DNA of 64,000 nt, from assembly GCA_024516155.1 (NCBI GenBank), contig JAJJXM010000068.1, forward strand, positions 186,001 through 250,000, read 5' to 3'. The notes below the pieces were generated by a model. The model was not told where the DNA came from. It did no database searches and was given only the letters and a program-made list of their open reading frames with translations. The stretch's first letter is position 1, and each line of letters opens with the position of its first letter. Position numbers and translations under genes: made by a program. Positions 20,401 through 32,867 of the stretch are shown piece after piece. The stretch comes from Pyronema omphalodes (taxonomy: Eukaryota; Ascomycota; Pezizomycetes; Pezizales; Pyronemataceae).

Positions 20401-23400
20401 ACGTCTCATCAAAATACATCATCGTGCCATCTTTCGCGCGTATGTCTGAAGGTCTAGTTTCATGCAAGATTAACGATACTCATCTCTTTTTACTCATTTC
20501 AAACGAGCTGTCGATAGACACTGACCGGTAATCTCAGGGCGATCACTTATCATAACCACCGTCGTTGTCATGTGGTCTATGTAAGAACCAGTTACCGGAC
20601 AAAATACCGATCCGCCGCTTGATTGATAATACCTGCTCTTTCTGGTTTCAAAGCTTTTTATAGTCACTTCATTGGTTGGAAATTCTCAACCGTATCATGC
20701 CCGCATTCGTGAGTAGAGTCATTGGTAATCATCGTGTTGGATGGCCTTCTCAAATTGAGTATTTTGCCGGCCAAGTGATGTATCTATTGTAATTTGACGC
20801 TGATGGTGGAGTGTGTAAGCCTGAAACGGAGCCACAGTCTGCTACAACCCAATGGACGAACCAGGATGAACCCGCGTACGAGTGAGCGAACATGATCCTT
20901 AACCGTTGGTCGATCATCGTCAGCCACCAATTCCGGCTGATTCTGTGTGCTTCCCCAGAGAATCCCGAGATTTCGTGGCTTTTGGAAGGAGGAAGTCCAA
21001 CTTTCAGAAGTGGACAACAACTATCCGACGAAACCCCCTTGGCGATTCCCTGTCTGTACCTGAGTCGACCTGCGGTGAAGCCGAACGGATCTCCGGTTAG
21101 GATCGTATCTAAGGTTACTCCTTGCAAGTTGCGCCGCACTGAAAGGTGGGGGAATGTCATCATGGTTCATCACCACATGCACGTACAATACCCAAAACCT
21201 ATTACCGTTTCATACCTCGGCGATACATAATTTCCGTATTGCGTATTGAGATTCGGAGTTACATCATTGACGCTATGTTAAGAAGTGCCGAGTAGATATC
21301 CCCATCTCAGTATTGGGGGTGTGGACCTCGGTGCGGAGTCGTGGTGATACGCCGCAATTACGATTCAGGAGTAAGCGAAAAAGCAAAAACAAACATCACG
21401 ACTTGACTTTAATCGCATTTACTGAATTCGCTCATCGTTTGAATTATTTAACTTTTATCGTGTCTCGGAGATTTGTTTTTGCGCGTTACAGGCACACTTT
21501 ATTTTGTCTATCTTTTCTTCCCTCCCTCAAGAGTAGCCCTACAAACGAGATGCAGCGCATGGATCAAAGAAGATTTCCAAGCGATCGATGCGCTTTTTTT
21601 GCAGGGAGACCATGTCCTTGCAAAATACTGGGAGCTGGAGTGGTGTAGTGTAGTGCAGTGTGTGCACAGCGTAACTCAACTCCCTGATGCGACTGCTGCG
21701 TCGGAAGTGCGATCTGTGTGTTCCGAATCCACGAAACAAAAAAGCAAAGAGAGTGATTATTATTGGCTGTTAAACGGGAACGGAACGGTACAGTACAGCA
21801 AAAAACGCTTCCCCTCCGTATACTAGGCATCCAATACCATCCATTCATCCAGAAAAAAATATAGCTATAACCACTCCAGTTTGTCGGAACGTGCATGAAA
21901 TGTGATGCGAAGGGCAAAAACCGCAGAAGGCAAGCAGGAGCTCGTGAGCGCGTGTTGGTAGCCGTCCGCGAATCCTCCCTCCCCTCGGATAGGCCTCTAA
22001 TTACTTATCGACCAACTGAAACATGAAACAACAGTGGGGTAGGTCGTGCGATAGGTGATGGACGTACCGCGGCAGATGCGTTTAGAAGGAGTTGCAGCCA
22101 GGCCTGTTTTGGTTGTTAACTGTACTCGCTACATCTACATTAGGTTTAGCTATATTTTGCTATATTTTTCGCTATATTTCGCTATATTTCGCTATGGATT
22201 TAGCTTCATGGGGTTGTCATGCGATGCGAATGCGAGGTCGTACTGTAGCTTGTTTTGCTTGTTGCCGTAGCTTCAAATTATTTGCTTCTTGCCGATTTGT
22301 TGAGCTGTTATTTCCGGCAGGGGAGAAGGTTGCGATGAAAGCACAAACCCCTCCCTGGTCGTGGAAGCTCGCTAGAAACTACAGGGGCAGAGTCTCCCTG
22401 TCGTGATGGGGGGTGATGCCAATTCCAGTGATCCTGTAATCCAGGGCAGGCAGTATGTATGCCAATATTAATGCCAGTCCAGTAAATCCAGGGCGGTATT
22501 CCAATAATAATGCCAGTCCAATAATGCCAGTTGATGTCCCCTGATGCTGGGAGGGATCAAGCCACCTTGCAATTCCTGAAAAACCAGAGACAGAAAACGG
22601 CCGCGGTGAACGGCTTTCGCTGAGCGATGCAAGGAACAGCTTCAATTGTGGATACCAAAGACATCGCCGACGAAATTTGGGGCCGGATGATGGTCAAGCG
22701 ACCGGCTAGGAAACCACGCAATATGGCAGCCTAAGATCATCACCGCATTGATTGTCAGGGAGAGACTGCATCTCGCAAGTAATGCGAAAAATAGCCCATC
22801 ACATTCATTGGCTGTGGTCCGGTAGCCCATGCTTAGGGGCTGATAAATGTGGAGCCCAATAAGTGCTAGAGATAACGAGCGATGTCGAGACGGTGTTTTC
22901 AAAGTCATGTGTCGACCCGACGGAATTAATCACACAAGAGGCAGTGCATTTGCAATGGTGACACAGTATCTCGTTTTGCTAGAACTGCCGCTTCTAGATA
23001 ACCAACACGTTCGTTTGCAAAAAAATGATCTTCAAGCTTGCTCGGCTCATCAAATAGCTCGAATCATGGTTGAATACTCATTGGAATCGCACCCAATCGT
23101 CAATTAGGAAGTTTAGAGCTCGCTACTGCACATTTCCGGACCAAGAAAACCGGTCAGTTGCTTGGAGATATTAGAGGTCTCGACTCCTGAGTATTTCGTT
23201 GTAGTTTTCGTGATTGGCATCGGAATTTTGGTTAAGCTACGTTAGTGGATGTCCTGGGATCAACCATTCATTCAAGATACATATGTAGATGAAGATTGAA
23301 GGGGTAGCTAGGAGTACCCCTCAAAGAGCACGCCCTAGACTTTGATCAGCGTGGGTGTTCGTGTGCACGTTCGTGAAGACCCTGCTGGTACGACTGATGT

Positions 23401-26000
23401 TGCGCGGAAGCTCAGATCTCGTCCTTTTAGCGGCGGAATTTAGGCTTTGCCCTTGCTCTTCGAATCGAGGGAAGTTAAGACAGGCGGTTTTCGATCTTGA
23501 CAGGGACGAAAAATTAGTCTCCTAGGCAAATCATCCCATCTCGGACCGTAAAACTAGGAATGAGGTTATCAACAGTTTCATCGTCACACATCAACTTGTA
23601 TCAAAATCGGCAGTTGAGATATGAAAAACCGATGGATTCATCCGATTCTATCGACTAGACAATAGGTCGATGTATATTCTGAATGAGCAACTTTGACCGA
23701 TTTCACCGCTCTTTCAACCGCCATATCACTCGGGTACTTGTGGATGCTGACAGCAGCTGGAATTCAATTTGTGTACCGAGTTACCTTGGTTGCGTGCATT
23801 GGCCGCAACTGTGCGCAAAAACCCGATGATTACAATTCGAGGGTATTCTGACAGCTGACGAAGTTTGAGTTTGATTGTATAGCCGCCTGGCCAGCAGCTG
23901 TTGTTGTATTCCAATTGCCCTACAAACGCTGATGCTTCTCCGGTGCCAACATATTCACTCGGAGGATCAGACAAAATTTTCAGCTACATAATAATGCTGT
24001 ATTTATCCATTCAAGAAACGTACAAAATATGCAACCAAGCGCTGGTAGACGTGCTGTGTACTTTACTACCTCCCCTTGCGCTTCCGTCTGTATGTAAGTA
24101 TATCCAGGAAACAATCCCGGTTTTGTGTAATACTCCATGAAGCAATCAATTTACGCGCAAAACGGTGCCGGTGTTCCGGGGTATTTGCTGCGTGGCCGGA
24201 AATACGAATGTACATACTCTATTGTACATGCAGAGGACCAAAAATCCGGAAGATTCTCACTACAGTCTGTAGATACCTAATTAGGAAAATTCACGAATCT
24301 TCCATTCGTGTCATAGTGAAAGTAAGCAGCATGCAAAATCCGACACCGCATAATGGAATTCATCCATCTTCTGGATGTTACTCGTCCTAATCTCATTCTA
24401 CGGATGCATATGGCAAACAGTTATTAGTAAACGGTTGGACAAAGTCGATGAAAACAAAACGTAATCACTCCCAACTATTGAAATCGTACGAGAGTAACGA
24501 TCAAAATAGCAGACTTAACAATAGCATCCTGAATTCTCGATTCATATCCCGCCTGAAAATCAGTACAACGTGTGACGCATCTTGTTGGAATTTGGATTGA
24601 GCCATAGGTTCTGAATGATACAGGATTCTGGAGTTTGATGCTGGTCCTTGTTCGTGCGTCTTTTTTTCCTTGCCTCCCGCACGTCTGCTGGGGTTCTTGT
24701 CGTACCCGTAGTTTATCGAAAACCCCACACATGCATCTCCCGGCATTACTGTCACTTGCCGAGATGAGATGGATATAGTTTTTAGCAATTGGTGTAAGGC
24801 GGAGGAAAACTATCGGTCAGTGGCTATGTATCTTATGTATGTACCAATACCGACTTTGGCGAAGTTTCCTGAAAGATGAAACGAAAACTCGGGTCTAGAA
24901 GGGCTTTGAATGGGTACCTACATAAAATACGTATGTGCATTCGGCCACTTGGTGCCGTATGTTGGACTCCGCACAATATGCTTATTAAGATGGAAGATCT
25001 CTAAGGTATCCTTGCGGTTGATGAATGGTAACCATAGCTAAATGACATAAATCAAAGTTTGGCTTCTTTACAAAATGAAAGGTTGAAATGAATCATGACA
25101 AGATTTGCCGCTGCCCTATGAGGTAAGAATTTGAAGGCGGTGTAACAAACGGCGCGGCAATTTGCAATACCGAATTTGGTAGTGACAATACTTGCTTGGC
25201 AACTGGTGATATGTATTTTGGTTAACATACTTGGCAAGCCTTGGCAATACTTTCGATCCGCCACAGCCTCATCCGCAACTACCCCGGTTTCTCCGAGCCT
25301 TCTGCAAAGCCCGACAAGAACGGACGGAGAAGAGCGCATTCACCGAGATGTCGGACAAAGATTCACCGTACCAACGTCTTGCTTTCGACCTAACAACCAC
25401 GACCGGCTGTATCTGTCCTGCAATAAGCCGCTATTTGGTCGCATCGGAAATGAAAAATATGTACATACGGCCTTTTTTTTCTCCAGGAGCGACGGACTTT
25501 GTGTATGTTCTAGGGTAAAGCCTTGCTTAGACTCGTATCGTATGTATCTCTAGAAAGATGTCGACGACATTTTAACCCTGGCAAAGTGACACAAGACCGC
25601 AATGTCGGTGCGCAGCAGAAAGTAACTAATACATACAACCATACCATGCCATACATATCATCAATTGGCAAAAAGGATCGTCCGTGAAACCATGTCCTTA
25701 TGCAGGACCGACCATCATCTGTGCACCTGATGCAATCGCGTCGATGGATGGGGAGGGGGGAAGGTTACGATAGCGTCTCACGCCAGAGCACATGGAGATA
25801 CTTACTTACCTCCTGTCCAAAGTGGCGCAACACCCGCGAGCTTATAAAAAAATTTACGATTTTATCCGATAGAAGCAGGTGCTTATGATTCCATATTCCA
25901 ATCAAACGACTAAAGAAAGAGAATCTCGAATTCGTTGCGAGAACGATACATATGATGATGATGACGAAGCAAAAATACGGTTAAATAATAATAATACTAT
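14473..26000. other. gene desert of apparently unique, moderately AT-rich DNA
   Basis: About 11.5 kb with no frame that I can support as a gene. The longest frames are about 110-140 codons, overlap on both strands and resemble no family I recognise; several lack an ATG. There are no clear LTRs, transposase remnants or tRNAs. Minor structures: CAAATCAAATCAA repeats (about 15070 and 15415), a GCTATATTTC 10-nt repeat (22148-22195) and AATAATGCCAGTCC-like repeats (about 22425-22535). Old, heavily mutated repeats could underlie it, but that cannot be shown by eye. Confidence 0.5.
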
Positions 26001-29000
26001 GGATATACTGTACCATAAACTCCCTGACACATGATACGCCATCCTCCTTCAGGTATTCCCCTCATCGCTCGATTTGCCCTTGTAGGAATATTCTCCGGGG
26101 GGCTTGCGGTTCGGTTATGGAGCTGGGTCCAACATGGGTGTCATAGAGTTAGGCGGCGGTCATACATCGTGTCGGGCTGCTGATAGGACGGTGTGACGGA
26201 ATTGTCACTCCGAGAATTTCGTGTTTCCATTGAAAGATCCATAAGACCATATACATACCGATAAATCAATCCACTGAAGCCGAAGGATGGCAAGCTTGAT
26301 GCCGAGACTTGTGGCTTTCCCCACAGTGATTTTCTTCAGGCGCATAAAAAAGGAGACAGGTTAATGGCAGTTCGTCGGCCGTTCGGTCCGGGGTTTGCCC
26401 GGTGATTTGTTGGATATTAGGTTTTTGGTTTGATGATCGTCAGATTCCTTAACGGGGATCTCCGTTTTGATTCATGATATACCCGCGCAAAATAGTCGAG
26501 GAGAACGTTGGTGAAAATGTCATCGTCTGTTCATTATGCATATACAACGCTCACCGACGCTATTTTACAAGTCTTTAAGCCACCCGGATCCAGAGAGATT
26601 TGTTTCGTATTGACAAACCGCCGTCGCTTCTTTTTTTTCGAAGCTGTATTCAAGCGTAATTCCGCTGGCTTCAGCCGGTGCAGTTAAAAAAGGTCCAGAC
26701 GGGGTTTACTGAATAATTGCAACGTGATCGCTGAGACAGCTCTAGGCATTGGTAGTATGTAGTAGTAGTCGATAAGGTGTATCAGCTACTTGATTCGGTA
26801 ATTTTGCTCATGTCAGTTTGTGAGGAGTTGACGAACTAAATTCGCCTCCCACCCCCACAAAAACCCCGAATTTTACCTTTCAATTGATCCAAGTGCTGAC
26901 GCGCTATCGTTTAATTCTCTCAAGTTTGCTCCTACGTCGTTCTTTTTATTTCCATCTTCGCCTCCGGATGACGGCGTTTATGCTATGCATGCCCAGGCTC
27001 TAGAGATGTAGGTACGTATCTCTTTTTTTTTTTTTTTTTTTCTTTTCTCGCCTATGTGGAACAATTGGTCCGCCCTAGGGTAGGAGGTTGGGATACCTGG
27101 CCATTTCCCGAGCTGGTCTTGTTCTTGTAGTAGTTGGTGATGTATATGTACAATCGCTCCTCACAGTGGTTGGTTATGTGCCTCACTGTATGTAGTTGGT
27201 TACCCGCCCCTCAAAGTAGTTGCCGCTCCCCTCATCAACAGTCTAGTTACCCTCGGGTTTAGTCAGCCGTATTTGGCTAAGCTATTAAGCTCGGTGGCTT
27301 CGATACATAGGCCGGGCGTACGTAGGTCGTAGGATGCCTGGGTCTGTAACCCAACAGCGGATCATCTCCCTTGACTTCCCTGTCCAACTCAAAATCGCAT
27401 CCCACCATGGATGGATGGTGGTCGCCCTGTAAGTGTGAAATCCAGGGCAACGGCCCCTGCTCTTCGCCAAAGGCCGACAAAGATGAGATCGCACTTTTGA
27501 TCCCAGCAGACGACAGCGTCGCAGGCAGGCACGGTCAACAGCAGGGAAAAGGGAGAAAAGAACGGCCAGTCAACAACGGTCGGTTGGGTTCGGTCAGTCT
27601 AAGACGACGCCGACGTCTGTCTGTCTGTCTGTCTATCAAGTTAAGTCAAGTTCGTCGCCATCTTTAACCCGCCGTATCACAGCTCGCCGTTCTCACCGGT
27701 ATCGACGCCGCGGCACATCCACCTGACCCGACCATGACCCGATAAAAAGACGACAGGTTTACAAAGACTAAAAGATCTTTTACGGTATCAACTAGAAGAA
27801 AGATTACGGTACAGACTATAAACCATACAACCACTCATCCGCAAATATGCACGGGCAAGTGCTAGTCAGCCCAACTAAACTTTAGTAAAGAGATCAAGAG
27901 CAAGCAACGGCATGCTGTGACTGTTTCCTGGCAAATTCGAGAAGGAAGGTCGTTTTCTTAAGATAGAAACCGGTAACATGATACATAGAATGACTATGTC
28001 TAGCAGGAGTAGCCGAGAAGTATGCGTGTATCCACCTACCGCTTATACAGAAAGATGGAAAAGTCGAGACGAATCACGAATGGAGTATACATCGTATGGG
28101 AGATGAATTCTTTACCTTTCTTACAAATAATAGGCTGTATTAAAGAATCTTTAGCCTGGACTGACTTGATCATGATGATGAAGAAGGGGATAATATTCTT
28201 GCAAGTTTGAAAAAAAAAAAAAAAGGTATCTACCGGTATGACCATAGAAGCACATACGGACTTACTAGCAAACTAGACACTCCTCTCCGGCTATGTAATT
28301 TGTTCGAGGGGAGGTGCATGTGGCGATCCGGCGTCAGCGACGAAAGAGCCCGAAGAGGGGGTGTAGAAAATAGCGAGATCTGGAATATCGAGAAAAAATT
28401 TACCAATAAAAGCTAGATCCAAAACACTAGTAAGGCAAAAGGGGGTTGGGCTGGTTTCGAAGACCGGCTGTCGGCTCCCTTTCTTCCAAGAAGACAGATG
28501 TAAGCCAGCCAGGAAGGAGCCTTCCACATGGCCGATGAATGCTCGATGTGAAAATGTGAGCAAAAACGTTGAATAATTCGATCGTGTTGAGCAGAAACAG
28601 ACAGCTGCCGCCGCCGCCGGAAGCACGAGAGTCATCCGGACGACTTGCGTGTTTACCCGCCATGAGAGTTTAGTTTGCATTTTTTTGATGGTCTGCCACA
28701 GAGTTCTTAGCTGCCATCCATCAATCGCTAACCACTCGTCCGCCCCCTCCCCCTCCCGATCCTCCCATCAATCAGCAACAAGGCGAGGCTTTGTGATAGT
28801 TATTAGAAATCGCCGGAGGCTCGGAAGAAATCCCGTATGACAAGTTGATATTTCAAAAAATGAGAAATATGATGCATCCATTCGTTCGTTCCCCCGTTCG
28901 CCTTCTGCGAGTGTCCTTGATAGTAGAAAGAAATTGGTGGCCGCGCTATGTACAGCTGTGAAAAAAAAATGAAAAAAGAAAAAAGTGTCCGAGATGTTCG

Positions 29001-29112
29001 CGTGCAACCGCGGAGTTAGGATATTTGGTGTGTGTATCGAAAAGTGAGTCGGGGAGTCGAAGGGTTATCGACGGTCGTCGTTGGAGGGAATCAGTCAGTC
29101 AAACTATGCTCA

Positions 29113-29204
29113 TAGTTCAGTTTCATCAACTCCGAAGAGAATCAACTAGCCATCTTGTATTGTAGTTCAGTTTCATCATCTCCGATCAGAATCATTCACC
29201 ATCT
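29113..29204. repeat. diverged tandem duplication, about 50-bp period
   Basis: Segments starting TAGTTCAGTTTCATCA at 29113 and 29163 continue alike for about 42 bp with several substitutions, each ending in a CCATCT-like word. Confidence 0.75.
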
Positions 29205-29430
29205 CCCTGAGCATATCCCTCCATACTTTTTACAGACGTCACTGCATAGTTATACAGTACATCTCCATGATAGCTCCGTACCTGGCCGTACCTGGCTTTA
29301 AGTGTAAATTGTAATATGGCACCATAGAGGCATACACTACTCCATCATCCCGAGTGAGTCCAGTTCCATCCCTTCCCTTGTAAAAGAGATCGATGGTTGA
29401 AGATCCCCTGCTCCCGTTACCTGTCGAAGC

Positions 29431-29469
29431 ATCCTGAACCATCCTGAACCATCCTGAACCATCCTGAAT
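29431..29469. repeat. ATCCTGAACC 10-bp tandem repeat
   Basis: Four head-to-tail copies of a 10-nt unit, the last ending AATC. Confidence 0.9.
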
Positions 29470-29819
29470 CCTAATCCCTCCCTTTGCATCGAAGCTACAG
29501 CGCAGCTACAGCGCAGCGCAAGGGAAGCTCAAGGGAAGCGCAGACAAAGTTCTCCCAGGCCCTACATACCCTTGCCGATATCTCGCGTCTCGCGTCGAGC
29601 TGATTTTCGATTCGATATGTATGTACAGTACCCTGACCGCCGCGCCGTCGCCGCTCCGCCGTGCATTGCACCTAGCAGAGCGGGGGTATGGTGTTATGGT
29701 CATAAGCATCCAGCAAGCGACCAGGCAAGTACATACATAGACAGGGCAGGGCGGGCGGGGGTAAGCAACCAGCAACCAGCAACCGAGCTGGCAGACAGGC
29801 AGACAGGACAGGGCAGGGC

Positions 29820-30080
29820 AGAGAGGCTTAAGCGGATGGGAAGCATGGGCAGCATAGGCAGAGGCACGGGCGACACCTGGGAGCCCTGGGAAAGAGCCCT
29901 GGGAGGCCGGGGAAAGAGTCCTGGGAGCCCTAGGAAAGAGCCCTGGAAGCCCGCGGGGGCCGGGGGGCCCGGGGAGCCCAGCAGGGAGCCCAGAAAGTCC
30001 GGGGAACTCAGGGATACCGCACCCCCGCACCGCACTGCACTGCACGAAATAACCAGGGAGGGAACCTAGGAGCCTGGGAA
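29820..30080. repeat. GC-rich degenerate repeat (CCTGGGA/GAAAGAG words)
   Basis: GGGAAAGAGCCCTGGGAGCC-like words recur with variations, giving a purine-rich, G-run-rich plus strand. Any translation is low complexity on both strands (Gly/Pro/Arg), so open frames here are likely a by-product of composition. Confidence 0.6.
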
Positions 30081-32267
30081 GGATATGGTAGGAGCACAGC
30101 ACAGCACAAGCACAGCACAAGCGACTCCACAGAAGAGACTTTTTGTTTCGTTTGTAAATCGTAACCCAGCCTATACCAGGTACCTTGTTAATTTGGTCTT
30201 GTCTTTCATGACCCCTTGTGAAGATCTTGTATCGTGGTGCGTATCCCCGTTACTTGCCTGGATTCACATACATATAAAGGCTATAAGTTTTAGAATACAT
30301 ATGGAACCGAAAGATATTATAGTCTGTAGCTAATCGATGCGGCGGCGGGGAAAAGTAATGATGTAATGATATAACACTGCAATGATGCTTTGATGTAAAT
30401 AAAACAGAACTCAAAGCCTAGGATTTTTTGATGGATTTTGAATGCGATGATGAATAAGGAACGAAAAGCAAAACCTTACCACCCACCATACATACATACC
30501 GAGTCCATAACTCACCATAAAAATCCCAATTAATGATATAATTCCACTACATATCGTACCATAATACCATTCCTCATCCATTATCCCGTCCCCTTGAAAA
30601 ATCTATAGAATACATATAAACACACTTGTGATTTCTCCACAACGTCATTCATCTCCTGAAGATCTGTTTACAAATCAAATAATAACATAAGCATACATAC
30701 TTGTAATCGTAACCGTAATCATAATCATGATCATAAACCCACCCGTTTGAAATAAAAATAGACTTCGTAGCTATGACGAAATCAATGGATATATAAAAAA
30801 CTTGGAATTTCGAAACTGCTCATACTACAGGAATCTCAATCATAATCATCATCATAATCATAATCATAATAGATACTTCCCTTATATACTTGGGGATATA
30901 TGTCATATACACCGAATGAATACCGAATGAATACCGTTGAATGGTATGTAACAATCGATAGCTATCCATGATACGCATTCGGGACCCGGGATATAGATAT
31001 GGATATTTATATAGATACAAACCCACGATCTCTCTCCATCTTTTATTATCCTTCTTTCTTTCAGCCATTTTGCAGTTTATTTTTATTTATCGATAAATCC
31101 ATAGATATATGAATAGATTACAGAAACTACCGGTAACTGGTCTATATTCATCATCTATATTTTTATGCTTTATAAAACAAATCCATAACAATTTACCTAT
31201 TTTGATAGAGGTTGTTTGTGGTGTTTGACTCTCCATGCGTATAGATGTTATGTACACCATCCGGTTTATTTCTGCATTATTTACAGTTCTTTTTTTTCTG
31301 TTTGCTTTTCTACATTTTTTTTTTTTTTTTGCTTTTTAAGACTCAAAAACTGTAGGAAAGAGGGGGGTACATCGAGTACATAGTCGGTGAGCATTAAGCA
31401 TTAAGCCCCGAGCATTAAGCACTGAGCACCCAGAACCCAGAACCGGGAAATATGTTCTATTGTGTTGTATTATATTATATTCCCCCATATCATTAGTAAA
31501 CTCCTGAACCCATGAACTCATGAACTCTTGAACTCTCGGAAGCGTTAGGAATTTTATACCTCTTTTTCTTTATGCGTTTATATTACATCTTAGAGAACAA
31601 GATATATTTCTATCTACCCATCCTCGTCAAATTGCTATTGGAGTCAGTGTGTTCGCGTACCTGATCCCCGGGGGCGGGGGGGGGGGGGGGTTTCTTGATG
31701 CATAGAGAGGGTTGAAAGTGCAGTTTTGTAGCATTTGTAGCATATGGTTTGTGATTTGTTATTGGCTTGCTTATGCTGCTATGGTGCTGTGGTGCTATGC
31801 TGCTGTGGTGCTGTGGTGCTATGCTGCTGTGATGCTATGGATGTATGTACTTGCGGATTTTTTACATGGTTGCGTTTGTGCTTCGCTTTACTTCGCTGCT
31901 GTTCCGCAGGGTTGTACTACACACCATTTTTGGAGGGGGTGTTGGAAATAACATACCATACAACATCCCGAAGACAAAAAAACAGAGCACGTACATACAT
32001 ACCGCGAGCACTATGTATGTCTACATATGTCTATGTTTGCTCTTGCTCTCGTTTCACAGGCTGCTGATGGGCTGCTGATGAACTGCTGTATGTAGTTCCG
32101 TTGCTACGGTATGTATAGGTTCCGAGCTCCCCCTACCTCCCTACCTCCCGGCCAGTCACACCAGTCTAGAATCTAGAATCTAGACACGCAAGTTGCAAGT
32201 GGCAAGCAAGCGAATTCGATCGCATCCCTACGGTGGCCGCCGCCTCTGCCCCGCCGCCGCTGTAGAG

Positions 32268-32329
32268 GCAGGGCAGCACAGGGCAGGCAGGGCAGCACAG
32301 GGCAGGCAGGGCAGCACAGGGCAGGCAGC
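32268..32329. repeat. 19-bp minisatellite
   Basis: About three head-to-tail copies of GGGCAGCACAGGGCAGGCA. Confidence 0.9.
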
Positions 32330-32811
32330 AACAGGAGTTATGAGTGAGGGTTTTTTTTCGCCTTTTTTTTGGAGATGGTTGGTTTGGTTGGTTTGGATGG
32401 TTTTTTGTGGAGGAGAGGGAGAGTTACGAGAACACAAGCACAAGAACACAGGACACAAGCACAAGCACAAGCACAAGACACAACGAGATACAGAGATACA
32501 GAGAGCACCAGCTGAAATTAACATATGGAGATACCAAAAAATCCAAATGGGGGGCGGGGTTTTTTTTTTAGATGTCGATTACTAATTTATTGATTTATTG
32601 ATTTACTGATTTAGTGATTTGTTTATTCCTCGATCTCGATAATTCCTCGATTGCTGGACCTGACGGCTGCCTTTTCTGCTGTATCCCACACTGCGTCCTG
32701 CGTCGTTTCCCCTCCCGCACTTGTCGATTTGCGTTGTATGATTGATCCATACATACATACGATGCTCAGCCTCTCCGTCGGCCGGGCATGTTCCTGCGAA
32801 ACTGCACTCGG

Positions 32812-32827
32812 CATCATCCACCATCAT

Positions 32828-32867
<40 letters not shown>
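32812..32867. repeat. (CAT)n(CAG)n compound microsatellite
   Basis: A run of CAT triplets passes directly into a run of CAG triplets. No coding frame with support covers it. Confidence 0.9.

Larger units (their letters stand above)
26001..31080. other. intergenic region with simple repeats and a GC-rich island
   Basis: No supported gene. Noted: a T20-type run (about 27022-27042), an A15-type run (28210-28224), a duplicated segment (29113-29204), ATCCTGAACC repeats (29431-29469) and a GC-rich island with degenerate repeats (about 29520-30080). The region 30.4-31.1 kb is AT-rich with many ATAATC/ATAGAT words. Frames inside the island have collagen-like or Arg/Gly-rich composition dictated by the repeats. 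Confidence 0.5.

Noticed and set aside
20750..21230. Overlapping frames of 112-137 codons on both strands
   Set aside because: No motif, antiparallel overlap, and length within chance for a desert of this size.
29506..30120. 204-codon collagen-like frame (minus) and overlapping plus-strand frame
   Set aside because: Composition is dictated by GC-rich degenerate repeats; no domain and no codon-level sign of selection.
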